64,000 nt of DNA from VXRN01 sp963664365 (GCA_963664365.1 OY761144.1:558001-622000); one strand, 5' to 3'; shown: positions 50,909 to 60,963, counted from the first letter of the stretch. The notes: generated by a model from the sequence alone, not told the origin. Numbers and translations are program-made.

Positions 50909-51148
50909 ATGAGCACCAAGGCCTACGTTCTGATAGAGACCGCCGTCGGCAAGCCGAGCGAGGTGGCTCAGGCCCTGAAGGAACTGCCCGGAATCAACGC
51001 CGTGGACACGGTCACCGGCCCTTACGACATCATCGCGGTGGTGTCGGCGGACGACCTGAACGCGGTGGGCGAGGTCGTTACGCGCGAGATTCACACTGTG
51101 AACGGGATCGTACGTACGATAACGTGCATGGTCGTCGGCGGTCCGTAG
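50909..51148 (+). CDS. Lrp/AsnC ligand-binding (RAM) domain protein
   Basis: A 79-residue stand-alone RAM domain: AYVLIETAVGKPSEVAQALK followed by PGINAVDTVTGPYDIIAVVS and a final strand, TRTITCMVV-like. It is the effector-binding half of Lrp-family regulators without the DNA-binding half, and such proteins form oligomers that sense amino acids. The ATG at 50909 has GGAGG nine bases upstream, and frames that begin further upstream lack support. It precedes an acyl-CoA dehydrogenase with a 115-base gap. Confidence 0.88.
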   Translation: MSTKAYVLIETAVGKPSEVAQALKELPGINAVDTVTGPYDIIAVVSADDLNAVGEVVTREIHTVNGIVRTITCMVVGGP

Positions 51149-51263
51149 AGGACCGAGGGCGTGTTCATCCGGTCGCGCGCCGGAGCAATAGAGCGACCTT
51201 GCAGGCGGGGCGCGCCGCGGCGCTCCGAATGCGGTTTTGTCAGGGAGAGATTGGGAGGCCGAC

Positions 51264-52388
51264 TTGGACCTCGGACTGAATGAGACGCAGCAGATGCTCA
51301 GGAACAGCGCGCGCGAGTTTCTGGAGGTCGAGTGCCCAATCGAGTACGTCCGCAACATGGAGGAGGACGAACGAGGGTACACAAGGGAGTTGTGGGAGAA
51401 GATGGCGGCGCTGGGATGGCTGGGCCTGGTCTTTTCGGAGGAGTACGGCGGCGAGGGGCTGGGAATCGTCGAGTTGGCGATACTGCTTGAGGAGATGGGG
51501 CGCGCGCTGCTGCCGGGTCCGTACTTCTCAAGTGTGGTGATGGCGGGCGCTACGATAGCCGAGTCCGGCTCCGAGGAGCAGAAGCGGGAGTACCTTGCGG
51601 GTATCGCGAGCGGACGAGTGGTCGCGACGCTCGCGCTCACGGAGCCGAGCGGACGCTGGGACGCGCGCGGCGTGGAGACGACGGCTGAGAGGTCGGGCGG
51701 CGGGTTCGTCATAAACGGCGTCAAGCTGTATGTTCCGAACGCGCACGTGTCGGACTACATAGTAGTCGCGGCTCGGACGGGTGGCGGAGAAAGGGGCGTC
51801 AGCCTGTTCATAGTCCCGCGTGGCTCGGACGGGCTGAGTGAGACGCGCTTGAGGACGATAGCTTCGGACAAGCAGTCGGAACTTGTCTTCGAGGATGTGA
51901 GGTTACCGGCGTCCGCGCTGTTGGGCGAGATCGACGGGGGCTGGGACACGTTGGAGAGAACGTTGGCGTGGGCGACCGTGGGCAAGTGCGCGGAGATGCT
52001 GGGCGGCGCTCAGCAGGCGCTGGACATGACGGTGGGGTACGCCAAGCAGCGCATCCAGTTCGGCAGGGCGATAGGGTCTTTCCAAGCCATTCAACATTAC
52101 GCGGCGGACATGGCGACGGACGTGGAAGGCTGCCGCCACATCACTTACCAAGCGGCGTGGAGGCTGGGTGAGGGCCTGGCGTCGGAGCGTGAGGTGGCGA
52201 TGGCCAAGGCTTGGGTGTCGGATGCGTACCAGCGGGTGTGCGCGCTCGGCCACCAGAGTCACGGGGCGATCGGTTTCACGAGGGAACACGACATGCAACT
52301 CTACTCTCGCAGGGCCAAGTCCGCTGAGTTGATGTTCGGCGACGCGGACGTTCACCTGGAAACGGTGGCGTCGGCGATGGGGCTGTGA
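51264..52388 (+). CDS. Acyl-CoA dehydrogenase
   Basis: A 374-residue FAD enzyme that oxidises an acyl-CoA to the 2-enoyl-CoA. The N-terminal helical domain contains MAALGWLGLVFSEEYGGEGL. The middle beta-domain has VVATLALTEPSG and NGVKLYVPNAHVSDYIVVAA. The C-terminal helices include QRIQFGRAIGSFQAIQHYAA, a variant of the family signature, and GAIGFTREHDMQLYSRRAKS. I selected a TTG at 51264 because GGGAGG lies 5 bases upstream; another TTG at 51237 is possible. The chain-length preference is not evident. Confidence 0.9.
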   Translation: MDLGLNETQQMLRNSAREFLEVECPIEYVRNMEEDERGYTRELWEKMAALGWLGLVFSEEYGGEGLGIVELAILLEEMGRALLPGPYFSSVVMAGATIAESGSEEQKREYLAGIASGRVVATLALTEPSGRWDARGVETTAERSGGGFVINGVKLYVPNAHVSDYIVVAARTGGGERGVSLFIVPRGSDGLSETRLRTIASDKQSELVFEDVRLPASALLGEIDGGWDTLERTLAWATVGKCAEMLGGAQQALDMTVGYAKQRIQFGRAIGSFQAIQHYAADMATDVEGCRHITYQAAWRLGEGLASEREVAMAKAWVSDAYQRVCALGHQSHGAIGFTREHDMQLYSRRAKSAELMFGDADVHLETVASAMGL

Positions 52389-52403
52389 GGGGGTGGGACT
52401 GAA

Positions 52404-53177
52404 ATGACACAGCTTAGCATGACTGAAGCTCGGGCTAAAGTATCGGCCAACGTTGAAGTGAGGCCCCCGGCAGACGTACTGGAAACGCTTTCAAGCGTGT
52501 CTGAAAGAGTCTCTGCGACGATCCTGGATCCTTGGTACAACAAGGGTGTTGGCGGCTACCGTGAAGACTATGACGAGTGGCTTAGCGAAGTGGTTCTAGC
52601 GGCATCCAAGGTTTCCGATCACATCTTCGTCTGGGGATTTCCTGAGATAATCGCCCAGCAGGTGTCGCGCATCCCAGATAATTTCACGCTCACGGCGTGG
52701 CTGACGTGGTACTACAAGAACTGCCCTTCAGTGATCAGGGGCTGGAGGTCCGCGCAGAATACGTGCCTGCACATTTCCTCTGAGGGCGCCCAGACATACC
52801 CAGAGCATTTTCTGGAAGGGGCGCAATTGGAAAGACTTCGCTCAGGAAAGATGCGGTTCGTCCCTGGGCCGCCCAGTGTACTAGAGGCTCCATTGAACGT
52901 CGGCTTCGTGGGAAGGAACGAACAGACGGGACATCCTGCGCAGAAGCCGCTGTCCGTAATAGAGCCCCTGATACTAATGTCCACAAGAGAAGGTGACACT
53001 GTCCTTGACCCGATGTGCGGATCGGGGACGACAGGTGAAGCGTGTATAAGACTTAGACGGCGGGCAATACTGTGCGATGAATCGGAACGCTGGCTCGCCA
53101 CAACCTCAGAGCGAATCCGAACCGCGGCTGGTATCGGTAGCAATGGTCCAGTGACACATGGCGCAAGACCAAGTTGA
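52404..53177 (+). CDS. Beta-class DNA methyltransferase of a type II restriction-modification pair
   Basis: A 257-residue N4-cytosine or N6-adenine methylase. The catalytic motif appears early as LDPWYNKG (a DPPY variant with Trp). A target-recognition region follows, then GHPAQKPLSVIEPLI and the AdoMet motif LDPMCGSGTTGEAC. Catalytic motif before AdoMet motif defines the beta class. It overlaps the HNH gene by 20 bases, so it should protect the site that the nuclease cuts. GC is lower than in the flanking genes, consistent with transfer. The start follows GGGTGGG, after which an in-frame second ATG (MTEAR) is possible. Confidence 0.9.
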   Translation: MTQLSMTEARAKVSANVEVRPPADVLETLSSVSERVSATILDPWYNKGVGGYREDYDEWLSEVVLAASKVSDHIFVWGFPEIIAQQVSRIPDNFTLTAWLTWYYKNCPSVIRGWRSAQNTCLHISSEGAQTYPEHFLEGAQLERLRSGKMRFVPGPPSVLEAPLNVGFVGRNEQTGHPAQKPLSVIEPLILMSTREGDTVLDPMCGSGTTGEACIRLRRRAILCDESERWLATTSERIRTAAGIGSNGPVTHGARPS

Positions 53178-53817
53178 ACACCAGTATGCCGTTGTCGGGG
53201 GTCCATATACTCAGAACTCCGTTCGAGCGAGGATAGAGGCGTTCTTTTTGGACAACGTCGGCAGGGTTGCGACAAGGGAACAGATAATTGAAGTAGCGAC
53301 AGACCCCAAGACAGGCCGGCAGCCGGAAAACTGGCATCAGCGTCTTTCTGAACTCCGTACTGATTATGGCTACACAATCCTATCTTGGCGTAACAGAGGA
53401 GACTTAAGGGTCAGTGAGTACCTTATGCCCAGCGCTGAAAGGCGAGACACGACCGGGAGGAGAGTGCGTCCCTCAGCGGGAGCATGGCGTGAAGCTCTTG
53501 AATCCGCAGAGTTCAAATGTGCTTGGGATGAAGATGGCCAGCCGTGCGGACTGCGGCAAGGGGACATCGACCCTGTCGGTGGAGGAACCGTTCGCTTAAC
53601 TCCCGATCACAAACGGCCACATTCACTCGATCCTGATGCGGACTCCGAAGATCCGTCCAAGTGGCAGCCCCTTTGTGGCAGGCATCAGGTCATGAAGAAA
53701 AACTACTGGGACGACGAGACCGGATGGTTGAATATAATAGCCATCGCTCAATCCGCATCGGAATCTGAAAAACTTCGGTTGTACGAGTTCCTGAAGTCTT
53801 ACTTTGAGGAAGATTGA
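53158..53817 (+). CDS. HNH-type restriction endonuclease, partner of the upstream methylase
   Basis: A 219-residue protein. The N-terminal part (residues 20-90) looks like a winged helix for DNA binding (RARIEAFFLDNVGRVATREQ). The C-terminal part has cysteines in KCAWDEDGQPCG, the core LTPDHKRPHSL and a later LCGRHQVMKKNYW. This fits a zinc-stabilised HNH/beta-beta-alpha-metal nuclease, with the DH pair giving the catalytic histidine. Overlap with the methylase gene strongly suggests a type II system. The target sequence cannot be read from this. Confidence 0.82.
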   Translation: MAQDQVEHQYAVVGGPYTQNSVRARIEAFFLDNVGRVATREQIIEVATDPKTGRQPENWHQRLSELRTDYGYTILSWRNRGDLRVSEYLMPSAERRDTTGRRVRPSAGAWREALESAEFKCAWDEDGQPCGLRQGDIDPVGGGTVRLTPDHKRPHSLDPDADSEDPSKWQPLCGRHQVMKKNYWDDETGWLNIIAIAQSASESEKLRLYEFLKSYFEED

Positions 53818-53884
53818 CCTTGGTAATTGTGCTTGATAACAGGATGTGGCCATCGGGGCTCTTGGAAGACAGTCGATCGGCGCT

Positions 53885-56800
53885 ATGACGACATCTTCGT
53901 TCGTTTTCAAACGACTAGCAGACGATTGGAAGTTGCTTCTGGCGATATTCGCCGGGATAGCGATTGCCGCAACTTTACTTGCCGGCGCGCCGATCTACGT
54001 GGCTACGCTCGAACGTCAGGGGATCAACACGGCCATAGACCGGGCCGACCAGTCGTTCCTGAACATATTCGCCGCCGCCACTCACATCACTCTCAGCAGG
54101 GCGGAGATCGACAGGACCGAGCAGGCCCTGGATGACGCGATAGCGGACAACATCCAGACGATCTATCGCGGACGGGAGCGCTATCTCAAGACCTCGGTAT
54201 TCCTCGTCGGGACTCAGAAAAACCCTTTCCCGGAGAGGTTGAGTCCCGGGGATGAAGCGCTCGTATCGAGGGGTTACTTCCAGTATATGAGCAACCTGGA
54301 AGACCACGTGACCTTTACACAAGGGCGCATGGCCGCGGACAGCGTCACCTGGGACGGAGACCTTCCAAGATTGGAGGCCGTGGTTGGAGTCGATTCGGTC
54401 AGCGCGTTCGACGTGGAGGTCGGGCATACGGTCCAGTTCGCTCCGTCGCTGTCCAGCCCAACGCGCGTGGCGGTTGAGATCGTCGGGTTTATCGAGCCGA
54501 CGGACCCGACGGAAGAGTTTTGGCAGCAGAACCCCAACCTGTTCTTGAACCCGGCGCCGCTCGACGAATTGCCCGACCAGGATGTCGAGATCGACCCCGA
54601 AGAGCCGCCTCTGGCGGTGTTCGTGACTCGCGAGGCGCTCATCGAGGGGGTCGGCAAGGCGTACCCGGGCGTGCAGGTAAACTCCAACTGGTACGTGTCC
54701 ATCGACAAGGAGAGCCTGAAGACCTGGAGCAAGGACGAGACGCGAGCTCGGATCGCTCAGATGGAGTCGGACGTGTCGCTCGCCATGTCGGGCTCGGCGG
54801 TGTTCACCGGCATTACCACGATGCTGAACAGGTTCGAGCGGCGGAGCTTCTTCACGAGCGTTCCGCTGCTTCTGCTGCTCGTGGTCATGACGATAACGGT
54901 CTTGTACTACATCCTGATGATGGTCTCCTACCTGGTGACCAGCCGGGAGCCGGACGTAGCGCTCTTGAGGAGCCGCGGGGTCAGCTCATGGCATCTCGCG
55001 CGCATCTACGCGCTTGAAGGCTTGGCGATAACGCTGATCGCGGTGGCGATCGCGCCGTTCCTGGCGGCGGCGGTCATCGCGCTCGCGGGGAAGCTGACCT
55101 ACTTCGAGCAGATCACGCTGGGTAGATTCCTGCCGGTGTCCTTGGGTTGGATGCCCTTTGCGGTCGCTGCCGGTACGGGTCTTCTATGTCTGGCGATCTA
55201 CGTCGTGCCGGGCGTCGTGGGCGCCAGGAGCGGGTTGATAGTCCACAGGCTGCGCTCGTCGAGGCCGCCGTCCGCGCCGTTCTTCCAGCGATACTACGTG
55301 GACGTTGGGCTGATGGTCATTGGCGGGCTGGTGTTCTGGGAGCTGTTCTCGCGCGGCCAGGTGGTATCGGGCGGGCTGTTCGACCAGGCTCGCGTCAACG
55401 AAGCGCTGCTGTTCGCTCCGGTGCTGCTGCTGACGGTAGTTGCGCTGCTGTTCATGCGGTTCTTCCCGCTGATAGTGCGCTACTTCAGCGGCGAATCGCC
55501 GGCGCTGCTGCACCTTCTGGCGTCGGCGACCTGCCTCGCGCTGGCCCTGATAATCGCCATCGGGAACCTGGGCGCGGCGGGCGCGGATTACGGATGGATC
55601 GCGAGCGTGGCGCATCTGGCCCTGATATGGCTGCTGTACTTCGGAACGTGGCGGGCCGAGCGCCGCTACTTCATGATCGCGGGCCTCGTGGCTCAGGCGG
55701 CGCTAATCTCGCTGTTCATATACTTGGACGTTCCATCTCGGGACGAAGTCAGGTACATCCCGACGATAGCGCTGGGAGCGCTGGTCCCGGCACAGATTCT
55801 GTTCATAGTGTTCCGCAGGCTGGCGAGGGTATATCCTGTGTGGGTGTCCATGGCCATCTGGCGAATGGCGCGCAATCCCTTGCAGTACAGTTGGCTGGTT
55901 CTGCTGGTGGTCATGGTGTCCGGACTCGGCATCCTGGCGACGACGGTGGGCGGAACGCTGGACCGGTCTTACGAAGAGCGGATACTCTACGAGGTCGCGG
56001 CGGACGTCCGCGTGACCGGGATACCGACGTACTTCACGCGGGGGACACAGGCGCTGAAGGAGCGCTACATGGACATACCGGGCGTGAGCGCGGTCGCGCT
56101 GGCGCTGCGCGGGGACGGAACGATCGGGGCCACGTATTCGGGCAGCAGCTTCCGGGTGTTTGCGGTCGAGTCCAACGACTTCCCGTATATGAGTTGGTAC
56201 AGATCGGACTTTTCAGAGCGTTCCCTGGCGCAGGTGATGAGCCTGCTCAAGACCAGCGCTTACCTCCCGCCGATCGAGCTGCCGGAGGGGGCGCAGTCGG
56301 TACGGGTGTGGACGCAGCCGGCGGAGAACTACGACAACATGTTCCTGTGGATGGTGCTCCAAGACAGCCGCGGCGTCACGGACACGATAACTTTCGGCCA
56401 GGTGGAAGGTACGGGATGGTCGCTGATGGAGGCGGAGGTGCCGGACGGTCTCAGGCCGCCGCTGAACCTCATCAGCGTCCAGATATACCAACCCGCTTTC
56501 GGTCCGACAGGGACGGCGGGGGCGATAATGCTCGACGACATTCAGGCCACGATGAACGGCGGCGCCGAGAGCGAGATTCTGGACGATTTCGAGGGCCAGG
56601 TCAATTGGACGGCGCTGTCCACGTCCATGATCTCGACCGACGTGATCGGCGTCACCGCGCAGGACGTAAAGAACGGGCGAAGGTCCGGCATATTCATCTT
56701 CGGCAAAGACACCGACCGCGGCATACGCGGTTTCTATCGCAGTCCTACCGGCGGGCCGGTGCCGGTGGTGGCCAGCGCGAGTTTCATGCGCCGGTCCGGG

Positions 56801-57547
56801 CTCGAGGTCGGCGACGCTGTCATTGTCGGCATGTTCGGCAGGCTGGTTCCGGTCAGGGTCATGGACACGGTCGATTACTTCCCCACGATGAACCCGGCAG
56901 GCCACGGGTTCGTGATAGTGGACCTCCACTATCTGCTTCAGCACCTCAACCTCCTCAGTCCGATCGGCGTCATCAAACCCAACGAACTTCTGCTGTCGCA
57001 GGCGCCGGGGTCAGAGGAGGACGTGTACCGATTTGCGGTGTCCCTCGCGCCTCAATCGAACCTCGTACACGACAGGAACAAGCTGATGGAGTCGTTCGAA
57101 CTCGACCCGCTCATCACCGCCGGGTGGCGGGCCATGATTCTGGTGGCGGTGTTCATAATCATCTTCGCCGCCGCCCTGGGGTACATAACCTACCTGCTGC
57201 ACTCCTCGGGCCAAAGCAGGATGGAGATGGGATTCCTCCAGGCCCTGGGACTAAGAGGCAGACAGATGACGTGGCTTCTCGGCGCGGAGCACCTGGTCAT
57301 AGCGACGATCGGGCTGGTTATCGGCACTATGGCGGGGTTCGCGATGAGCGGTATAATGGTGTCCGCGGTGGCCGTTACCGAGGAAGGCGCTCCGGTGATT
57401 CCGCCCTTCATCCTGACGACGGACTGGGCATTCATGGGGCCGATATACGCCGCTCTCATAGCGATATTCGTGGGGGCGCTGCTGTGGTTGGCGAGGTCTG
57501 TGACTCGCGTGAAACTGCACGAGATGACACGCTTGGAGGGTGAATGA
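53885..57547 (+). CDS. Giant FtsX-like ABC permease 1 with embedded beta-sandwich domain
   Basis: A 1,220-residue membrane protein of the MacB/FtsX type. A first membrane helix (about residues 17-40) precedes a large outer domain. Then come an FtsX core of three helices (about 325-440), further helices to about residue 560, and one near 665-690. A second outer region has a galactose-binding-like segment (SVRVWTQPAENYDNMFLWMV, then ILDDFEGQVNWTAL, about 800-910) followed by a MacB-like fold (EVGDAVIVGMFGRLVPVRVM). The final three helices (from about 1,080) form the second FtsX core. It is coupled to a sister permease by an ATGA overlap, and ATPases lie downstream. The start at 53885 is an ATG without a strong ribosome site. 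Confidence 0.85.
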   Translation: MTTSSFVFKRLADDWKLLLAIFAGIAIAATLLAGAPIYVATLERQGINTAIDRADQSFLNIFAAATHITLSRAEIDRTEQALDDAIADNIQTIYRGRERYLKTSVFLVGTQKNPFPERLSPGDEALVSRGYFQYMSNLEDHVTFTQGRMAADSVTWDGDLPRLEAVVGVDSVSAFDVEVGHTVQFAPSLSSPTRVAVEIVGFIEPTDPTEEFWQQNPNLFLNPAPLDELPDQDVEIDPEEPPLAVFVTREALIEGVGKAYPGVQVNSNWYVSIDKESLKTWSKDETRARIAQMESDVSLAMSGSAVFTGITTMLNRFERRSFFTSVPLLLLLVVMTITVLYYILMMVSYLVTSREPDVALLRSRGVSSWHLARIYALEGLAITLIAVAIAPFLAAAVIALAGKLTYFEQITLGRFLPVSLGWMPFAVAAGTGLLCLAIYVVPGVVGARSGLIVHRLRSSRPPSAPFFQRYYVDVGLMVIGGLVFWELFSRGQVVSGGLFDQARVNEALLFAPVLLLTVVALLFMRFFPLIVRYFSGESPALLHLLASATCLALALIIAIGNLGAAGADYGWIASVAHLALIWLLYFGTWRAERRYFMIAGLVAQAALISLFIYLDVPSRDEVRYIPTIALGALVPAQILFIVFRRLARVYPVWVSMAIWRMARNPLQYSWLVLLVVMVSGLGILATTVGGTLDRSYEERILYEVAADVRVTGIPTYFTRGTQALKERYMDIPGVSAVALALRGDGTIGATYSGSSFRVFAVESNDFPYMSWYRSDFSERSLAQVMSLLKTSAYLPPIELPEGAQSVRVWTQPAENYDNMFLWMVLQDSRGVTDTITFGQVEGTGWSLMEAEVPDGLRPPLNLISVQIYQPAFGPTGTAGAIMLDDIQATMNGGAESEILDDFEGQVNWTALSTSMISTDVIGVTAQDVKNGRRSGIFIFGKDTDRGIRGFYRSPTGGPVPVVASASFMRRSGLEVGDAVIVGMFGRLVPVRVMDTVDYFPTMNPAGHGFVIVDLHYLLQHLNLLSPIGVIKPNELLLSQAPGSEEDVYRFAVSLAPQSNLVHDRNKLMESFELDPLITAGWRAMILVAVFIIIFAAALGYITYLLHSSGQSRMEMGFLQALGLRGRQMTWLLGAEHLVIATIGLVIGTMAGFAMSGIMVSAVAVTEEGAPVIPPFILTTDWAFMGPIYAALIAIFVGALLWLARSVTRVKLHEMTRLEGE

Positions 57548-60500
57548 TTACGCTAGTCTCCAGGCTGATAACCGCATGGCCTCAGGTGGTGCGCAGGATG
57601 ATCGCCAACTGGCAGTTGATGTCAACGGTCGTCGTGGGCGTCCTGCTCGCCTCGGCGATCATGGCGGGTACGGTCATATACTTCGACGCGCTTAGAGAGC
57701 TTGCGCTCAGGAACGCGCTGTTGCAACTAAGCGCCAACGAGACCAACATAACCATCAAGGCCGACCGTGGTCCCACCACTTATCCCGAGCGCGACAAGAT
57801 AGTGAGCGCGGTGGAACCGCTGGTTGCCGGACACTTGGGTTGGATGCTCAGGGACCAGACTGCCGGAGTCAAGACCGCTACGTTCTTCCTGTCCGACATC
57901 GGCCGGGAGTACTCAGCCGACACCGACAATCCCAGGACCTACTTCGGACACCTTCCCAGGCTGCATCAGCATATCACGCTGCTGCCCGGCAGCAGACCGC
58001 CGGGAGACGGCCCGGCTCGCGGGATGGGCGGCATGTTGACCATCGAGGCGCTGGCGCCGGCCGACGCGGCGCGCGAGATGGGCGCCGACGTGGGGGACAG
58101 GTTCGCGGCAGTGCCCTACTGGAACGATACCGCGCCGTACATCCACGTGGTAATCTCCGGAATCTTCACGCGCGACGACCCGGACGACGAGTTCTGGCAT
58201 CTCGACGACCGCGTATTCGCGGCGGCGACGGCCCACAGCTTTCAAACACTTCCGTTCTACTTGACCGAAAAGGGCTACTACGAGACGCTCGGCGCCCACT
58301 TCCGACAGATGGACAGCACGTATGGCTGGCTGCTGATGGTGGAACCCGACAGGCTGGACGCCCGAAACGCCACGCTCGCGCGATTATCGCTGGGCGCGCT
58401 GGACAACAGGCTGTCGTCCAGCCTATTCAGGTTCAGGATGATCACGGATCTGGAGGACACGCTCACGGAGTACGACAAGAGGCTGTTCTTCTCCAAGCTG
58501 CCGATGTTCGTCATTCTAATCTTGATCGCGGTGGTGATCGTGTACTACGTGATCACGCTGTCTTCGCTGGTTGTCGAGCAGCATCGGGGGGAGATCGTGC
58601 TGCTCAAGAGTCGGGGCGCGAGTTCCATCCAGGTACTCTCAATCTTCGCGATCGAAGGCTTGACGATAGCCGTGCTGGCCGTCATCTTCGCGCCGCTGAT
58701 GGCCGCGGCGGTAATCAGCCTGCTGGGCTACGTCCCGGACTTCCAGGCGCTGAGCGGCGGCGGCAGGCTGGATGTCCACATATCGTCGAGCGCATACTTG
58801 ATGAGTGCTCTCGGAGGCTTGATCAGCCTGGCGGCGCTGATGATTCCGGCGGTCCAGGCGTCGCGCATGAGCGCCACCACGTTCCGTCACCAGTCGGCGC
58901 GTCCATATACACAGCCGGTGTACCAGCGTTACTACCTGGACGTTCTGCTGCTGATAATCGGCGTGATACTCGTCAGGCAGCTATCCGAGCAGGGATCGGT
59001 CGTGGCCGTCGGGATATTCGGCGACGTCGCGGTGGACCAAATCCTGCTCGCGGTTCCGGGCGTGATCTTGGTGGCATCCGCGCTGGTTCTTCTCAGGCTG
59101 TTCCCGCTGTTCATGAGGATTTCGAGCGCGCTGCTGTCTTCGTTCCTCTCGGCGGGCCTGGTGCTGGGTTTATGGCAGATGGCGAGAAACCCGACTCACT
59201 ACGCGCGGCTGGCCCTGATGCTGATCCTGATGGCGGGGCTGGGCATATTCGCGGCGAGCTTCGGCGGAACGCTCCAGCGCAGCTTCGAGGAGAGGGCTCT
59301 GTACGAGACCGGCGCGGACGTGCGGCTCGAGGGCGTGCTTCTGAGCGGCGTGGGCGAGTCGAGCCCCATGCGTACGGTGTTCGAGGACCTTCATCCGGTG
59401 GAGGACGTGACCCTGGCGTACAGAGGGTTTGGATCGGACCTGTCCAAGCTGCTCAGCGATTCCTATATTATGTTCGCGGTCGAGGGGGAGAAGATCAGGG
59501 AGGTGGGCTGGTTCAGGGACGATTTCTCCGAATCGTCCATGAGGTCCATGCTGGGGTCGCTCCCGTCGGACACGCTGCCAACGGGGGTAGAAGCCCCCGA
59601 TGGAACATCGTCTATCGGAGTCACCTTCAAGCCGGACCGCCCGCATCCCAGCGTGGCGGTTGCGTCCCGTATCAGGGATGCCAACGGTCGCTACTTCACG
59701 TACGTCATGGGAGCGCTGGAAGACGGCGAGTGGCAGACGATGGAGCGCCCGCTCGACGGCCGCGCTCGACGCGGAAGGCCCGCGCTCAGGCCGCAGTCGC
59801 CCGTATCGGTGGTCTCATTGAGTGTATTCGAGACCAACGGGCGCAGTCGTTTGAGAGCCGGAGCGATGGTGATCGACGAGATCTTCGCGAGGACGCCGGA
59901 CGGGGACAAGCATGTCCTGGAGCCGTTCGCGTCGCCCTCCGAATGGACTGTGCTCAGGACGGTGCCCGAAGCCCAAGCCGACCTGCTGAAGTCGGCGGAC
60001 TTCGGCATGAACAACTCGTCCGCCGTCAACTTCATCTGGGGAGAGGGACGACCGACGGTCAGCCGCGGGATCTTTCACGGGCCGCCGCTGGAGCCGCTGC
60101 CCGCAATCGCCAGCAGCCGGTTCATGAGGAACAACGTCCACGAGGTGGGAGACACGATAGAGGTCTCGACACAGGGCCACCGATTCGAGGTCGATCTTGT
60201 GGGCGAGATGGACTACTTCCCAACCCTCAATACTTACGAGAGATCATTCCTCGTGACCGATCTTGCGTCTCTGGCCGCGTACACGAACTTGGAGTCGACC
60301 GGGGGCGAGTTGCGGGCGAACGAAGTATGGATGACCACCAACGGACAGGGCGACGCGCGCGCGGAGCTTATCGATGACCTGGAAGATAACAGCCTGTTCC
60401 ACGTCAGCGCTATCTACGACCGCGAAGCGGCGCTGGCGGCCTCGCAGGTCGATCCTCTGGTGGAGGCGGGGTGGCGCGTTCTGCTGTTCGCGGCCTTCGC

Positions 60501-60894
60501 CGCCGTGCTGATACTCAGCGCGATCGGGTTCATGGTCCACGCGTACGTATCGTTCAAGAGCAGGGAGATACAGTTCGCGCTGATGCGAACGGTGGGGTTC
60601 TCGATGGGACAGCTCACCACGCTGCTCCTGCTGGAGCAGGTTCTGGTGATGGGCGCGGGCCTGGCGCTGGGCACCTGGATGGGCGGAAGGCTGGGCGCGA
60701 CGATGATGCCGTTCCTGGGTCATGACGACCAGGGGACGCAGGTACTGCCGCCCTTCGTCGTGGACGTGAACTGGCAGACGCTGGGCGTCACCTATGCCGC
60801 CATGGCGATTCTGTTCGCGATAATCATCACGGGCGTCATCTTGATGGTGCGGCGCATATCGCTTCAGAGGATATTGAGACTCGGAGAGATGTGA
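57544..60894 (+). CDS. Giant FtsX-like ABC permease 2
   Basis: A 1,116-residue paralogue of the upstream permease with the same plan: an N-terminal helix, an outer domain, and FtsX core 1 including LPMFVILILIAVVIVYYVIT and KSRGASSIQVLSIFAIEGLT. Further helices follow, then a second outer region with a beta-sandwich (DGTSSIGVTFKP, then LEPFASPSEWTVL) and a MacB-like domain (EVGDTIEVSTQGHRFEVDLV), and C-terminal core 2 (LRTVGFSMGQLTTLLLLEQV-type). The two permeases probably form a heterodimer driven by the ATPases at 62160 and 63051. Substrates may be lipids, lipoproteins or peptides, or the complex may only transmit force to an envelope enzyme. Confidence 0.85.
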   Translation: MITLVSRLITAWPQVVRRMIANWQLMSTVVVGVLLASAIMAGTVIYFDALRELALRNALLQLSANETNITIKADRGPTTYPERDKIVSAVEPLVAGHLGWMLRDQTAGVKTATFFLSDIGREYSADTDNPRTYFGHLPRLHQHITLLPGSRPPGDGPARGMGGMLTIEALAPADAAREMGADVGDRFAAVPYWNDTAPYIHVVISGIFTRDDPDDEFWHLDDRVFAAATAHSFQTLPFYLTEKGYYETLGAHFRQMDSTYGWLLMVEPDRLDARNATLARLSLGALDNRLSSSLFRFRMITDLEDTLTEYDKRLFFSKLPMFVILILIAVVIVYYVITLSSLVVEQHRGEIVLLKSRGASSIQVLSIFAIEGLTIAVLAVIFAPLMAAAVISLLGYVPDFQALSGGGRLDVHISSSAYLMSALGGLISLAALMIPAVQASRMSATTFRHQSARPYTQPVYQRYYLDVLLLIIGVILVRQLSEQGSVVAVGIFGDVAVDQILLAVPGVILVASALVLLRLFPLFMRISSALLSSFLSAGLVLGLWQMARNPTHYARLALMLILMAGLGIFAASFGGTLQRSFEERALYETGADVRLEGVLLSGVGESSPMRTVFEDLHPVEDVTLAYRGFGSDLSKLLSDSYIMFAVEGEKIREVGWFRDDFSESSMRSMLGSLPSDTLPTGVEAPDGTSSIGVTFKPDRPHPSVAVASRIRDANGRYFTYVMGALEDGEWQTMERPLDGRARRGRPALRPQSPVSVVSLSVFETNGRSRLRAGAMVIDEIFARTPDGDKHVLEPFASPSEWTVLRTVPEAQADLLKSADFGMNNSSAVNFIWGEGRPTVSRGIFHGPPLEPLPAIASSRFMRNNVHEVGDTIEVSTQGHRFEVDLVGEMDYFPTLNTYERSFLVTDLASLAAYTNLESTGGELRANEVWMTTNGQGDARAELIDDLEDNSLFHVSAIYDREAALAASQVDPLVEAGWRVLLFAAFAAVLILSAIGFMVHAYVSFKSREIQFALMRTVGFSMGQLTTLLLLEQVLVMGAGLALGTWMGGRLGATMMPFLGHDDQGTQVLPPFVVDVNWQTLGVTYAAMAILFAIIITGVILMVRRISLQRILRLGEM

Positions 60895-60942
60895 AATGGT
60901 TGGGGACATCATGAAGGACATTCTCAGGGACAAAATATAGCG

Positions 60943-60948
60943 TATAAT
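60943..60948 (+). promoter_or_regulatory. Candidate -10 box (TATAAT) before the Fic gene
   Basis: A perfect TATAAT lies 15 bases before the ATG at 60964, so the Fic transcript may be nearly leaderless. No good -35 is visible. It would allow expression of fic and the ATPases apart from the permeases. Confidence 0.45.
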
Positions 60949-60963
60949 CTTTTGACGGCTCCG

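Noticed and set aside
57840..60377. 845-codon open frame on the plus strand
   Set aside because: It is a frame-shifted shadow of permease 2. The translation is Arg/Gly/Asp-rich without domains. The same applies to 55147-57543 inside permease 1.
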